A program made the position numbers and the translations under genes. Of a stretch of 64,000 nt of DNA, positions 16,763 through 25,000 are shown in pieces. The DNA lies in the IMG/VR virus record IMGVR_UViG_3300041583_000345, positions 57,931 to 121,930 of that record; one strand, given 5' to 3'. Numbering within the stretch: position 1 is the first letter of the stretch; the number at the start of each line of letters is the position of its first letter. The stretch is from a virus. The notes under the pieces are model-generated. The model saw only the letters and a list, made by a program, of their open reading frames with translations. It did not search any database and was not told the origin of the DNA.

Positions 16763-17005
16763 TTATTTAGAAGCCTTTGTGCTGTATGCTGGTTTTATAT
16801 TAGGTCGTGCGATAGCTGTCGATGGTTTAGTTGGTGGTTGTGTATCTTCATTCTGTTTATCGTACCATTCTTTTAATTTATTAAATGTAAACTTTCTTAA
16901 CCATATTGGCATGTTGTATACATCTGCCCATGAATACCCTCCATTACCATGGAAGACTATATCATGTATTTGAGAATAGAACGATGTTCTATAGTTTTGC
17001 GTCAG
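16763..17005 (-). CDS. Small tail protein after gp26 with no canonical start (CTG start or frameshift)
   Basis: An open frame of 80 codons ends at TAA 16763-16765 and encodes a compact conserved-looking peptide (IHDIVFHGNGGYSWADVYN, then MPIWLRKFTF) with a Pro-rich tail. No ATG, GTG or TTG is available before that core. The frame opens just after a TAA and overlaps the end of gp26. Either the CTG at 17005 starts it, or ribosomes in gp26 shift +1 at the T7 run (17009-17015) and continue past the gp26 stop. Tail-assembly chaperones encoded just upstream of the tape measure gene are classic frameshift products. The drawn start is the CTG. Confidence 0.65.
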   Translation of the reverse strand: MTQNYRTSFYSQIHDIVFHGNGGYSWADVYNMPIWLRKFTFNKLKEWYDKQNEDTQPPTKPSTAIARPNIKPAYSTKASK

Positions 17006-17729
17006 GCCAAAAAAAGTTTAGAGTAATCGGAAGATCGACGCCCTCCTCAACGCCGTCTACATAAACTATTAAGTCTATGTCTGGGTTTATTCTAGAGTAT
17101 TCATCTCTAAGGGCTCTAGCATCAAGGGCTAATAGTCCGTTATCGACAAAGTCTCTAATGTCTTTTTTCTCTGTACTTCCGTTTACTGATAAAATTATAT
17201 GCTTTAGTCGGGTGGTGCTTGTAGTCGAACTATCTTTATTAATTTTTTTCAGACCTTTCATTTCTCTTTCTATAGATGCTTCATCCGAATGAGTTAAAAG
17301 TTTAAATGTTACAACATTATCTGTGTTTGGTAGTTGAAATAAAAATTCATTCTTTCTTTCCTTATACAAGTCCTGGTTGATTTCTTTTTCTTTTATCTGG
17401 GATAAATCAATAGTTTCCTGTTTTCCTTTCACTGTGGTGGTATACTCTTTTCCATACGCAAGTATACGTGCTGCTATCATTATAGCATTTTTATCACCAG
17501 TTAGTAAATCTCCATAAACAATCCCTTCTGTTACGATAAGGGACTGTAACAGTTTATCTATTACTGTACCATTTGTTATATAATTACCGTTGGTTAGTAT
17601 ATCTTCTTCCCTAGCGGTCATATACTTCATTTCAATCTTACCGGTGGCTAGTGGTGATCCTTCGGGGTAAAGTAACCCTTTTGAAGGCAAATCTACCGTT
17701 TCGGTAGGTAAATTAAATTTTGATTCCAT
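16989..17729 (-). CDS. 26: Baseplate hub assembly protein (T4 gp26 family)
   Basis: The 246-residue protein starts with LPTETVDLPSKGLLYPEGSP and continues with IEMKYMTAREEDILTN, GDKNAIMIAARILAYG and a C-terminal NFFWPDAKL, all typical of the gp26 proteins of T4-like phages. It lies upstream of the tape measure gene as expected for tail assembly functions. The last codons run through a T7 tract and overlap the next small ORF in a different frame. A TATTTATA box lies 28 nt upstream of the start. Confidence 0.82.
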   Translation of the reverse strand: MESKFNLPTETVDLPSKGLLYPEGSPLATGKIEMKYMTAREEDILTNGNYITNGTVIDKLLQSLIVTEGIVYGDLLTGDKNAIMIAARILAYGKEYTTTVKGKQETIDLSQIKEKEINQDLYKERKNEFLFQLPNTDNVVTFKLLTHSDEASIEREMKGLKKINKDSSTTSTTRLKHIILSVNGSTEKKDIRDFVDNGLLALDARALRDEYSRINPDIDLIVYVDGVEEGVDLPITLNFFWPDAKL

Positions 17730-17757
17730 AAATTTTATTAGTTATAACTTGTCTATA

Positions 17758-17765
17758 TATAAATA
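17758..17765 (-). promoter_or_regulatory. Candidate late-promoter box before gp26
   Basis: The coding strand reads ATATTTATATATAG, 28 nt before the gp26 start and downstream of the tube-gene terminator, where a new transcript would have to start. Confidence 0.45.
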
Positions 17766-17835
17766 TACGAAGAATATATTTCTAAAACAACAACTAGTTA
17801 CTCTATTTTACAGCTTTTAGTTAACTATATTCCAT

Positions 17836-17870
17836 AAAAAAATGCCTATCTAATTTAATCTAAATAGGCA
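17836..17870 (-). terminator. Rho-independent terminator after the tail tube gene
   Basis: On the minus strand, TGCCTAT (17870-17864) pairs with ATAGGCA (17849-17843), and seven T follow. It ends the sheath-tube transcript before gp26. Confidence 0.8.
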
Positions 17871-17924
17871 CTATTTTATAAAAGTAGTAGTTTAATATAC
17901 GTTCTTTAGTATTTCAACACAACA

Positions 17925-18410
17925 TTAATAATTTAGGATACAATAATCCATTGATACAGTAATTGCTAAATCTACCACTGCATCTGAAGTCCAATCATAT
18001 TGACCGAAATCTCCTGTTTGTAAGAATGCTCCTTTAATAATCCATTCTCCTACTATATCCCCTACTGGTCCTAAGATGTTAAGGGTAAGGTCTTTTTTGT
18101 AAAAGTCTGAATATCCAGCTCTACCTGTTACTGATTCGTAAGATAGACGTGCCCATTCCATTACCGACTGTGCTCCTGATGGAGTGATTGGGTCGTAAAG
18201 AGTCATTGACATATCTTGCCATTCTCTCTTTCCTCTAATTTTTCGGTAAGAGTTAATATGATCAAGTTTAATCACGTTATCTGTAAATGATGGTGCTTTC
18301 ACATTCTTTACTAAGAAAGAAGGTATTCCGTCCATGTACATTACAAATCTGTTTTGTACTTTAGGCTCGAAAGCTCTAAACATTATCTCATTGGGATCTA
18401 ATACTGCCAT
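17925..18410 (-). CDS. 19: Tail tube protein (T4 gp19)
   Basis: The 161-residue protein (T4 gp19: 163) forms the inner tube of the contractile tail. Typical segments are FEPKVQNRFVMYMDGIPSF near the N-terminus and KREWQDMSMTLYDPI in the middle, the pattern shared by gp19/Hcp-like tubes. It directly follows the sheath gene, as in T4, and is followed by a strong terminator. A TATTTATA box lies 16 nt before the start, consistent with high late expression. Confidence 0.94.
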   Translation of the reverse strand: MAVLDPNEIMFRAFEPKVQNRFVMYMDGIPSFLVKNVKAPSFTDNVIKLDHINSYRKIRGKREWQDMSMTLYDPITPSGAQSVMEWARLSYESVTGRAGYSDFYKKDLTLNILGPVGDIVGEWIIKGAFLQTGDFGQYDWTSDAVVDLAITVSMDYCILNY

Positions 18411-18426
18411 GTTGTATTTGCTTTAT

Positions 18427-18434
18427 TATAAATA
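18427..18434 (-). promoter_or_regulatory. Candidate late-promoter box before the tail tube gene
   Basis: The coding strand reads ATATTTATAATAAAG, 16 nt before the ATG of gp19. Confidence 0.5.
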
Positions 18435-18447
18435 TCTTAAATTTTAA

Positions 18448-20169
18448 TTATGCTCCGAAAGTAGCTCCTGATGGTTCTACTACGAAATCTAGTACTATAA
18501 ATTCTGCTGTCTTAGCTGGTTGAATAAATATTTGTCCAACCAATTGGTTTCTATCAATTACATCAGCAGTGTTATTAGTATCATCCATTACTACTCTGTA
18601 TGCATAAAGACCTTGTCTCTGTGTTACTGATTCTAAGTAAGGGTTAACTGTAGATAAGAATTTATTTCTTGTAGTGATTGTATTTTGTTCAAATACTAGT
18701 CCTTGAGAAACTCCTCCGATAAACTTCTTAAGATCAATTAATAATCTCCTAACGTTTACTCTATCTAAAGCAGAAGCTTTAGTTTGTAATGTTTTTTGTC
18801 CAAATACTGCTAAACCTGTTCCAGGGAAAGTAGCGATTGGATTAACCTTACCGTTATATAGAGTGTCTCTATCTGTTCTAGTTAATTTTCTCTCTGCTTG
18901 TATCACCCCAACTAATCCTCCTCTAACTAATCCAGCTGGTGCGAACCATGGTGCTGAAGCTCCGTCAGTAAAAGCATAAATTCCTGGAATAACAACTGAA
19001 GCTGGTACCCATACATTTTTACCTGTAGCAGATTGAACTTGTAACCAAGGCCAGTAAGTAGCCCCATAGGAACTATTCATTACTGTTGCTTGTGTTTTAG
19101 CTGCTCCCACTGTAGAACCGTATTCTACTGTGTCTACTACTGCGATTGCATCTCCTCTATTCTCTGCTAGAGATAAGATACTATCTATCTGTGCAGAATG
19201 AAGGCTTTTAATTAATCCTGGTGCTGAAATAATATTAAATTGATAATCATCGGCATTACTTAATAATGTGATAACTTTAGTATAGTCCGTGGCTGCAAGA
19301 CCTTGTGTGTTTACATTACTAATGTTACCGTATAATTTAGCTGTGGTTAAAATCTCTCCAACTCCGCCGTAGAATGATCCTTTTCCTGCTGATGGTAGTT
19401 TATCTGCATTTTCAGATGTATAAGTTACTCCGTCATTTGCTAAGTAATTAAGTATCTTGTGCGGTACAGAAGCTACTCTTATGAAGTTGGATTGATTAAT
19501 ATATTCTCCTACTTGAAGTATAGCTGTTCCGTCTGCTGTTATTGCAGAAGATTGGTTACCAATTACTTTCTCGATGTAGTTAGTTGAATTAGCATCTAAA
19601 GATAAGTTGTTGAATGTCTCTAATACTATTTTACTGTTTGTATTATCATCTCCTCTACGGACAGATAGTGTGAATGTTCCTTGTGTTGGTTCTACGTTTG
19701 AGATTTCCCATCTTAGGTTATCTGCTGAACCTAACGTTAATGATCCGTCTGCAAGTTCATCGCCCGCTTGTAAAGAAGCAGATGAAGCATTATAAATTGC
19801 ACCTTTACCTAAAGTACTTAGAGTAAAAGGTTCTGTTCCTGCTGAGGAAGAGATAAATGTAGATGATGCATTAGTCCAGTTTGTAGCTATTGATACTACT
19901 CTTGTTACAAGACAGGTATTCCCCCCTTGTTCAAAGTAGCTTTTAACAGCTAATGAGGTTAAGAACTCTTCTTTAGAGGATTCTAATTCGAATGTTACTC
20001 CAAACTTTCTTGTAAAGTCATTATAAGATGTAACAATAGTGGGTACTTCTACCGGTCCTTTTACTGTAGGGCCAAGGATTACTGCTCCGGCTTCTATTGA
20101 AGCTGGTTGGATAAATGAAATATCATTTTCTCTTTGGAATACACCTGGGGAGATTATTGATTCTGCCAT
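18448..20169 (-). CDS. 18: Contractile tail sheath protein (T4 gp18)
   Basis: The 573-residue sheath subunit polymerises around the tube and contracts on infection. The N-terminus, SPGVFQRENDISFI, is characteristic of phage sheaths. The middle domain is variable and Ser/Thr-rich. The C-terminal domain has WVPASVVIPGIYAF, GLAVFGQKTL, NVRRLLIDLKKFI and IFIQPAKTAEFIVLDF, the conserved core that mediates sheath contacts. The length is close to that of many T4-like sheaths (T4: 659). It is the gene before the tail tube. Confidence 0.95.
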   Translation of the reverse strand: MAESIISPGVFQRENDISFIQPASIEAGAVILGPTVKGPVEVPTIVTSYNDFTRKFGVTFELESSKEEFLTSLAVKSYFEQGGNTCLVTRVVSIATNWTNASSTFISSSAGTEPFTLSTLGKGAIYNASSASLQAGDELADGSLTLGSADNLRWEISNVEPTQGTFTLSVRRGDDNTNSKIVLETFNNLSLDANSTNYIEKVIGNQSSAITADGTAILQVGEYINQSNFIRVASVPHKILNYLANDGVTYTSENADKLPSAGKGSFYGGVGEILTTAKLYGNISNVNTQGLAATDYTKVITLLSNADDYQFNIISAPGLIKSLHSAQIDSILSLAENRGDAIAVVDTVEYGSTVGAAKTQATVMNSSYGATYWPWLQVQSATGKNVWVPASVVIPGIYAFTDGASAPWFAPAGLVRGGLVGVIQAERKLTRTDRDTLYNGKVNPIATFPGTGLAVFGQKTLQTKASALDRVNVRRLLIDLKKFIGGVSQGLVFEQNTITTRNKFLSTVNPYLESVTQRQGLYAYRVVMDDTNNTADVIDRNQLVGQIFIQPAKTAEFIVLDFVVEPSGATFGA

Positions 20170-20197
20170 GTTAGGTTAAGTTTGTTTTTGTGTCTAT

Positions 20198-20205
20198 TAT
20201 AAATA
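20198..20205 (-). promoter_or_regulatory. Candidate late-promoter box before the sheath gene
   Basis: The coding strand reads ATATTTATAATAG, 28 nt before the gp18 start codon. Confidence 0.45.
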
Positions 20206-20255
20206 TAAGTAGAAAATCGAAACCAAGTTTAAATTAAACGGGCTTCAACTACATA

Positions 20256-20263
20256 TATAAATA
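20256..20263 (-). promoter_or_regulatory. Second candidate box upstream of the sheath gene
   Basis: The coding strand reads CTATTTATATATG, 86 nt before the sheath start, between the 84-residue gene and gp18. It is weaker evidence than the proximal box. Confidence 0.3.
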
Positions 20264-20285
20264 GACTAAAACTTATTAAACATCT

Positions 20286-20540
20286 TTACTGAAGAGGAGT
20301 AAACTCACCTGTATCTATATTAACATTTCCTTTACCGTAAGTCTGTTCCAGTACTTTGGCTATCTCTTTTTCTTTATTAATATTTTCTGAGTAGAATACT
20401 TCTATTTGGGTTTCTCTTAGTTTAATATTGAGCTTAATTTGTCCTACAGCAGCTAACTCCTCTTTTAAGAGTGCTTGCCTCTGTTGGAGTTCATTTAAGA
20501 GTTCTAGGTGTTCCTGTGTTAATTTTACTGTTTTTGCCAT
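20286..20540 (-). CDS. Small coiled-coil protein upstream of the sheath gene
   Basis: An 84-residue protein with a continuous helical coiled coil (LNELQQRQALLKEELAAV and on to EVFYSENI) followed by EQTYGKGNVNIDTGEF. I know such short coiled-coil proteins with a YGKG..nidtGef ending from many phages but not their function. It is preceded by an interrupted gene and followed by the sheath gene. A structural or assembly-factor role is plausible. Confidence 0.65.
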   Translation of the reverse strand: MAKTVKLTQEHLELLNELQQRQALLKEELAAVGQIKLNIKLRETQIEVFYSENINKEKEIAKVLEQTYGKGNVNIDTGEFTPLQ

Positions 20541-20545
20541 AACTT

Positions 20546-21016
20546 TTATTTATTTATACGTGTATCCACTCCCTCTCTAACTTCTATTTTAGTTCCTATC
20601 TCTACTTTCTTCTTTATGCTGACTGTTTTATAGAGGGTTATAGCTTCTCCTTCTTCATTAAAGCTTGTATAAGCGGCTTCCTTTTTAACTTCTCTTTCTT
20701 GAAAAATGGGTAATTCTACTTCTTTTTGTGTTGAAACGGATGTTTTAAAAAAGTGCGGGACTAAAACTTCTATCCCCTCACTATCTGTATTATCAAAGTA
20801 GAGTAACCTTTCCTGTACTAGCCCGGTTGCATTTTTTGGTTCTTCGTCTAAATACTTCCTATTAAACTTCAGAGCGTAACTTTGATCGAACCATTACGTT
20901 AACTGTACTGCTATATCGTTTGCAACTTTATTATAGGTAAGACTCTCTATTCTTACATATACCTCGTGCGAGGGACCTTCACTTGTCTCCAAGTCAACAT
21001 TTAATATAAAACCCAT
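20546..21016 (-). pseudogene. Structural-operon gene interrupted by an in-frame TAA
   Basis: One frame runs from an ATG at 21016 to TAA at 20546-20548 (156 sense codons' worth) but has an in-frame TAA at 20894-20896, codon 41. The first part starts MGFILNVDLETSEGPSHEVY. The second continues WFDQSYALKFNRKYLDEEP and keeps good coding character to the end. Translation would stop after 40 residues, and no ATG restarts the rest in frame. A single CAA-to-TAA change, a sequencing error or a real nonsense mutation would explain it. It lies within a long gap between the sheath-stabiliser gene and the 84-residue gene. The product is unrecognised. Confidence 0.7.
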
Positions 21017-21017
21017 T

Positions 21018-21083
21018 TTAATTTTTTATTCTGTTAATTGATCTACTTGAAGTTACTCTCGTATTTGAATACCTATTTGCCAT
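21018..21083 (-). CDS. Tiny 21-residue ORF coupled to gp15
   Basis: The ATG at 21083 overlaps the gp15 stop (TAATG), and the frame ends 1 nt before the next ATG. The peptide begins MANRYSNTRVTSSRSINRIK and is strongly basic. Exact stop-start spacing on both sides supports translation. It could also be the remnant of a longer baseplate-type protein, many of which begin MANRY. Confidence 0.4.
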   Translation of the reverse strand: MANRYSNTRVTSSRSINRIKN

Positions 21084-21931
21084 TATATTAAGTTTTTTAT
21101 ATCTACTACTGACTCTACCCCAAATATAACCGCAGCTTTATTAAAAAACTTACTAACTCCCTGTGGAAGGGTGTTTATTCCGTCCGGAATTATATGACCA
21201 AGAAGTTTTATCTGAAATGTTGTTTTAACTGTTCTATCTTGTCCTTGGTTTAACTCTGTAGAAGTTGTATAATTATCAATCATAGCCCTAAAATTAAACT
21301 TATCTGGGTCTCCCCAGTAGGCATCTGAAGCATAATTTATACTTTCTACTAATTTATTCATCTGTTCTATATATTCTGTGAAGATTGTGCATGAATATGT
21401 GATATTTACATAGTCAGGCATAACAACTCCTTGATATTCTTTAACAATTGATCTTGTATTTAGTATAGAAAACTTATCGTATTTGTTTTTACTAGAGTAT
21501 TTTTTTTCAAATATACCGAAATGATTTGGATTGTTAGCATCCATTTTATTTCCCACCTGTCTGTTCTTTTCTATACTGTCTCTCTTAATCATTATAAGAG
21601 GAACTTGTATCTTTCCGTTTTTATCCCTGTAGAATCCGTCTTTTTGTACTGCAGCCCAGCGTTCTGGTGAACCATATAGTACGGGGACTGTTTTGGTTAT
21701 GCTATTTTGTACAACAGAGGGTCTAATTACTTCATTAAAGTAAAAGAATATTGCTTCATCTATTTCTCTAAGACCAATACTAAGTCGTTTTACATCATCT
21801 CCTTTAACTGTACGCTGGTTAGCTCTTGTTTTTGTGTTAACATCAGGGGTTTTGCCGTCTGGGAGTAAAGATGTTACTGTTTTCTGTGAGAGTTCTACTT
21901 GAGATTTCGGAAGTATTGTTTTACCTGCCAT
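21083..21931 (-). CDS. 15: Tail completion and sheath stabiliser protein (T4 gp15-like)
   Basis: The 282-residue protein matches gp15 in layout and length (T4: 272). VPVLYGSPERWAAVQ, VPLIMIKRDS, YVNITYSCTIFTEYIEQMN and a later RTVKTTFQIKLLGHIIPD correspond to the conserved strands that form the ring closing the tail. It follows gp14 and a small gene and precedes the sheath genes, as neck and tail-completion genes do in T4. It overlaps the preceding 93-residue gene by 11 nt. Confidence 0.78.
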   Translation of the reverse strand: MAGKTILPKSQVELSQKTVTSLLPDGKTPDVNTKTRANQRTVKGDDVKRLSIGLREIDEAIFFYFNEVIRPSVVQNSITKTVPVLYGSPERWAAVQKDGFYRDKNGKIQVPLIMIKRDSIEKNRQVGNKMDANNPNHFGIFEKKYSSKNKYDKFSILNTRSIVKEYQGVVMPDYVNITYSCTIFTEYIEQMNKLVESINYASDAYWGDPDKFNFRAMIDNYTTSTELNQGQDRTVKTTFQIKLLGHIIPDGINTLPQGVSKFFNKAAVIFGVESVVDIKNLI

Positions 21932-22202
21932 ATTTCCTATTTACGTGTTGTCTAAATGCTTTTTTAAACGATGCAAAGACGTTAAACAGCTGTTCTAGCT
22001 TCTGATCTTCAGGGTATTTCTTTAATACATCTTTATAATTATCATATGCGGACTGAATAGCAGTATCTACTCTTTTTAACGGGGTATATTTAATATCCCA
22101 AGACACTGTACCTGTTACCGGATCAGTGCCAGTTTTTTTTGATTTAAAAGTAGTGCTATCCTGTCTCCAGTCGTCTTCGTTAAGTATATCCTTTATCTTC
22201 AT
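21921..22202 (-). CDS. Small protein with capsid-targeting-like N-terminus
   Basis: A 93-residue protein of unknown family. Its first nine residues, MKIKDILNE, match the M-K-x-x-x-I-L-x-E pattern of T4 capsid-targeting peptides cut by the prohead protease. The rest is helical (KRVDTAIQSAYDNYKDVLKK) with a basic end (FRQHVNRKYGR). It sits between gp14 and gp15 and overlaps gp15. It is either a neck-associated protein or a small protein carried in the head. Confidence 0.6.
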   Translation of the reverse strand: MKIKDILNEDDWRQDSTTFKSKKTGTDPVTGTVSWDIKYTPLKRVDTAIQSAYDNYKDVLKKYPEDQKLEQLFNVFASFKKAFRQHVNRKYGR

Positions 22203-22206
22203 CTTA

Positions 22207-22214
22207 TATAAATA
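22207..22214 (-). promoter_or_regulatory. TATTTATA box 4 nt before a start codon
   Basis: The coding strand reads CTATTTATATAAG, directly before the ATG at 22202. If it is a promoter, the transcript would be nearly leaderless, so this is an outlier in spacing. Confidence 0.3.
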
Positions 22215-22216
22215 GT

Positions 22217-22711
22217 TTAGTAACTAGTACCTTCAAATTCAATCCCTGTCTTCTCTCTTCTTGTTAAATGACAGTCAACTATTATAGAAACTGATGTTCC
22301 AAACTGTTCTCCGTAGCTAGTTAAATTGTAATTCCTATCTCTACCTACAAATAATTGGTTTTCTCTTACTGTATCTACTTCATAGTAATCTTCTTGCCAA
22401 TTTAGTATGTCCCCTACCTCAGGTACCGTACCTATATCTACTAGATCCTCTCTTATGAATGCAAATGATACATCTCTTGTAAGATCTGGTCCAAAATCAT
22501 CAACATTTATTATTTGATCCCCTCTAGTTATTAAACAATTCAATTTTACCGGGGTCCAGTAGTTTTTAGTTAGAGCTTCTCCGTAGAGATTAGCTTGTGT
22601 CTCCTCTAAGCTTAGTTTATAGTACAGTACCTCCTGTTCTACTATGTCTTTTAGTAGTTCTCGGCTAATACCGGTTAGTAAATTAAAATCTCTGTTAGAT
22701 CCAAATAACAT
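22217..22711 (-). CDS. 14: Neck protein (T4 gp14-like)
   Basis: A 164-residue protein next to gp13 and gp15. It has an N-terminal helix followed by YYKLSLEETQANLYGEAL, and later strands ending in VPEVGDILNWQEDYYEVDTV, the layout of gp14/head-completion proteins in which a 'GDil' turn precedes the final strands. It is shorter than T4 gp14 (256), as in many marine relatives. Position between gp13 and gp15 is the strongest support. Confidence 0.65.
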   Translation of the reverse strand: MLFGSNRDFNLLTGISRELLKDIVEQEVLYYKLSLEETQANLYGEALTKNYWTPVKLNCLITRGDQIINVDDFGPDLTRDVSFAFIREDLVDIGTVPEVGDILNWQEDYYEVDTVRENQLFVGRDRNYNLTSYGEQFGTSVSIIVDCHLTRREKTGIEFEGTSY

Positions 22712-22712
22712 A

Positions 22713-23030
22713 TTAATAGTCTCCTGGTAATTTCATTCGTTCGATTGTCTTATTTGCTATTTTTACTACTTTAACATCCGGGTATCTCTCTAAAGCGGAC
22801 TTTTTGAAAGCTTCAAAAGCTTCTGCCCCGTTTTTTTGTGTTATTAATTTTACTTTAAACACATACGTCTTAGTTAATTCATTGCTTCCGGCTGCTGTTA
22901 CTGTTGTAACCCCTGGCAATGCCCTTAAAAGTTCTGCTAGTCGCGTAGTAGATTCTCCAGTACTAATAACCTGTACCATAGCTCTGTAGGGTATAAAGTT
23001 TACTTCCAGTAATATGTCTGATAGTTTCAT
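22713..23030 (-). CDS. Small neck-region protein with capsid-targeting-like N-terminus
   Basis: A 105-residue protein starting MKLSDILLE, the tag shared with several proteins here. The remainder looks like a ferredoxin-type alpha/beta fold (LAELLRALPGVTTVTAAG, then YVFKVKLITQ and ERYPDVKVVKI). I do not recognise a named family. It lies between gp13 and gp14, with 0-1 nt spacing on both sides, so it is co-translated with the neck proteins. Confidence 0.6.
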   Translation of the reverse strand: MKLSDILLEVNFIPYRAMVQVISTGESTTRLAELLRALPGVTTVTAAGSNELTKTYVFKVKLITQKNGAEAFEAFKKSALERYPDVKVVKIANKTIERMKLPGDY

Positions 23031-24172
23031 TATCCGATATAAATTGTCATTGGAATTTCTTTTAAAGTTCTGTTAAGGTTTTCTGATTCAGAAGCTCTTC
23101 TTTCTAACTGTGATTGACGTGATGTTTGTTCTAACATCTCTCTTAAACTAGTTAGCAATTCTAATTTTTCACTTCTTGCATCTGCTAATAAGTCTGCTTG
23201 ATTTAGTGTAACTTCTGAACCGGGAACTGGTACGTTTTGGTATTTCCCGCGTACATATGCTAGTAATTCTTTGGATAAAGCCAGTGTGTATCTAAATATC
23301 CACTGTCTTCCTATACTGTTTATTGAAAGATAAGAAGGATTATTGTAGGGGACTTCTGCTACATTGGTTATTAACCCTGCTCCATCTTGAATAGATGCTG
23401 CTTTCTTTTCATTTACTTTAAAATATTCAAATCTCATCTTACCTGCTGCTTTTGGAAGAGGTAAAACAGTAAGTGTATTATTTATTAATTGAAAAGTATA
23501 AGCTGATCTACGTATCTGATCGTTAAATTCTATGGCTTGGGTTTTTAACATATCAAAAGATGCTGGCATCATTAAGAAGTTGACACCTGGACTGTAAGAT
23601 CCAAAGTCAAAAGCGTCCATTAGAGATTGTATACCTGTTCCGGTTCCTGCATATGGGTCAAAGTATCGCTGAATGGCCGGTGGAGCTTCGTAAAATACTC
23701 TTCTTATTTCAATACTGCCTGTTATCCCCTGCTCTACCGCCCATTGATCAAGATTGTACTCTTGAATTGAGGAAGAAATATTTAATGTCCCGGTATACCT
23801 TGTTACATTTCCTCCTACATCTGCTTCCGTACCGTAATTTTTACCTATTTGAATTAACCTATCTAAAGAGGGGTTAATAAGTTTGTTATTTATACTGTTA
23901 GTACTATTGGAGCCTTCTAGTGATATATAGTTCTCTCTTATTTTGTACTGAAATACTTCATTACCGTATGTAGAAACTGCTTCTTCAAAGCAGGCAAAGA
24001 AATTTTCATCCTGCAATTCTACTTCCATAAGCGGATACCCAAGACGGGTACCGCAAAACTTAGCTACCTTGTTAGCGTCTGTTTGAAAATCTGTATCTGT
24101 GTCGTAGAATCCGAAAGGAGTAGAGCCGACAGTGAAATTAGCACTACCGTTCCATGTAGTTGTATTAGCCAT
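23030..24172 (-). CDS. 13: Neck protein (T4 gp13-like)
   Basis: The 380-residue head-completion protein resembles T4 gp13 (309). The N-terminal KFCGTRLGYPLMEVELQDEN..CFEEAVSTYGN aligns with the LGAPIINVELT...ALELYG region. The C-terminal WIFRYTLALSKELLAYVRGK, with VTLNQADLLADARSEKLEL and a final MTIYIG, aligns with the T4 C-terminus. A TATTTATA box lies 15 nt upstream. It heads the neck run gp13-gp14-gp15. Confidence 0.82.
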   Translation of the reverse strand: MANTTTWNGSANFTVGSTPFGFYDTDTDFQTDANKVAKFCGTRLGYPLMEVELQDENFFACFEEAVSTYGNEVFQYKIRENYISLEGSNSTNSINNKLINPSLDRLIQIGKNYGTEADVGGNVTRYTGTLNISSSIQEYNLDQWAVEQGITGSIEIRRVFYEAPPAIQRYFDPYAGTGTGIQSLMDAFDFGSYSPGVNFLMMPASFDMLKTQAIEFNDQIRRSAYTFQLINNTLTVLPLPKAAGKMRFEYFKVNEKKAASIQDGAGLITNVAEVPYNNPSYLSINSIGRQWIFRYTLALSKELLAYVRGKYQNVPVPGSEVTLNQADLLADARSEKLELLTSLREMLEQTSRQSQLERRASESENLNRTLKEIPMTIYIG

Positions 24173-24187
24173 AAAATACGGTTTACA

Positions 24188-24195
24188 TATAAATA
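24188..24195 (-). promoter_or_regulatory. Candidate late-promoter box before gp13
   Basis: The coding strand reads CTATTTATATG, 15 nt before the gp13 start codon. Confidence 0.48.
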
Positions 24196-24199
24196 GTAG

Positions 24200-24886
24200 T
24201 TAATCTCTGAACTTCTGGTATACTTTTAGTATAGGGGATACTATTTCGTGTCGGTGATTTTTTTCTAAATTTACTGTTCTAAATCCTGGTACGTGTTCTT
24301 CTATTCGAGATAAAAAAGAAAATCCAGTTTCTCTCCTATCTTTTAGGTCTATTTGAGCTAGGTCCCCGCAGATCACCATTTTTGAACCTTTTCCAAGGCG
24401 ACCGATGACAGTCTCCATTTGAGAGTGGGTGACATTTTGTGCTTCATCTACTATTACAAAGGCATTGACGAAAGTTCTTCCTCGCATGAAAGCAAATGGT
24501 ACAATTTCAATACGTCCTTCCTCTAACTCCTTCTTTACTTTCTCTTCATTATAAAGTATATATAGATTGTGGTAGATTGGTGCTAACCAAGGGTCCATTT
24601 TTGCCTGTAGATCGCCTGGTAGAAATCCTATATCTTCTTTAGATACGGTCGGTCTTGTTATAACAATCTTCTCTACTTGTTTGGTAAAGAGCATATCTAA
24701 TGCTACCTGTGTTGCAACGAGCGTCTTACCTGAACCGGCCATTCCTCTTATGGCTGTAATTGGGGATTCTATTATTACTTGCTTTGCGTGTTTTTGTTCT
24801 TCATTTAGTTGAACATTAAATTTAATTGGGTTCTTAGGTCTTCTCTTTTGAACGAATACATCGTCCGTGTGATGGTGTGAACTCAT
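24200..24886 (-). CDS. phoH: PhoH-like P-loop ATPase
   Basis: A 228-residue PhoH-family protein with Walker A GMAGSGKT at 48-55, Walker B AFVIVDEAQNV, and GDLAQIDLKDR as sensor region. PhoH-like proteins are frequent in marine phages and related to RNA-associated ATPases. Their phage role is unclear. The His-rich start (MSSHHHTDD) could bind metal. It sits between gp13 and a homing endonuclease and is preceded by a promoter-like box. Confidence 0.92.
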   Translation of the reverse strand: MSSHHHTDDVFVQKRRPKNPIKFNVQLNEEQKHAKQVIIESPITAIRGMAGSGKTLVATQVALDMLFTKQVEKIVITRPTVSKEDIGFLPGDLQAKMDPWLAPIYHNLYILYNEEKVKKELEEGRIEIVPFAFMRGRTFVNAFVIVDEAQNVTHSQMETVIGRLGKGSKMVICGDLAQIDLKDRRETGFSFLSRIEEHVPGFRTVNLEKNHRHEIVSPILKVYQKFRD

Positions 24887-24910
24887 TTATAATAACTTTT
24901 AATTTGTTCT

Positions 24911-24918
24911 TATAAATA
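24911..24918 (-). promoter_or_regulatory. Candidate late-promoter box before phoH
   Basis: The coding strand reads ATATTTATAAG, 24 nt before the phoH start and just after the terminator of the endonuclease gene. Confidence 0.42.
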
Positions 24919-24953
24919 TCCGAAATTCTATTTTAATATACTACTTCTTAAAC

Positions 24954-24983
24954 AAAAAAAAGAGATTGCTACTTGGCAGTCTT
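24954..24983 (-). terminator. Terminator after the zinc-finger endonuclease gene
   Basis: On the minus strand, AGACTGC pairs with GCAATCT (one mismatch) around a short loop, followed by eight T. It ends the endonuclease transcript before phoH. Confidence 0.65.
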
Positions 24984-25000
24984 CTTTTTAAATGTTACTG

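Noticed and set aside
20546-21016. Stop-codon reassignment in this phage
   Set aside because: Only one gene has an in-frame stop. TAA, TAG and TGA all end normal genes elsewhere in the window.
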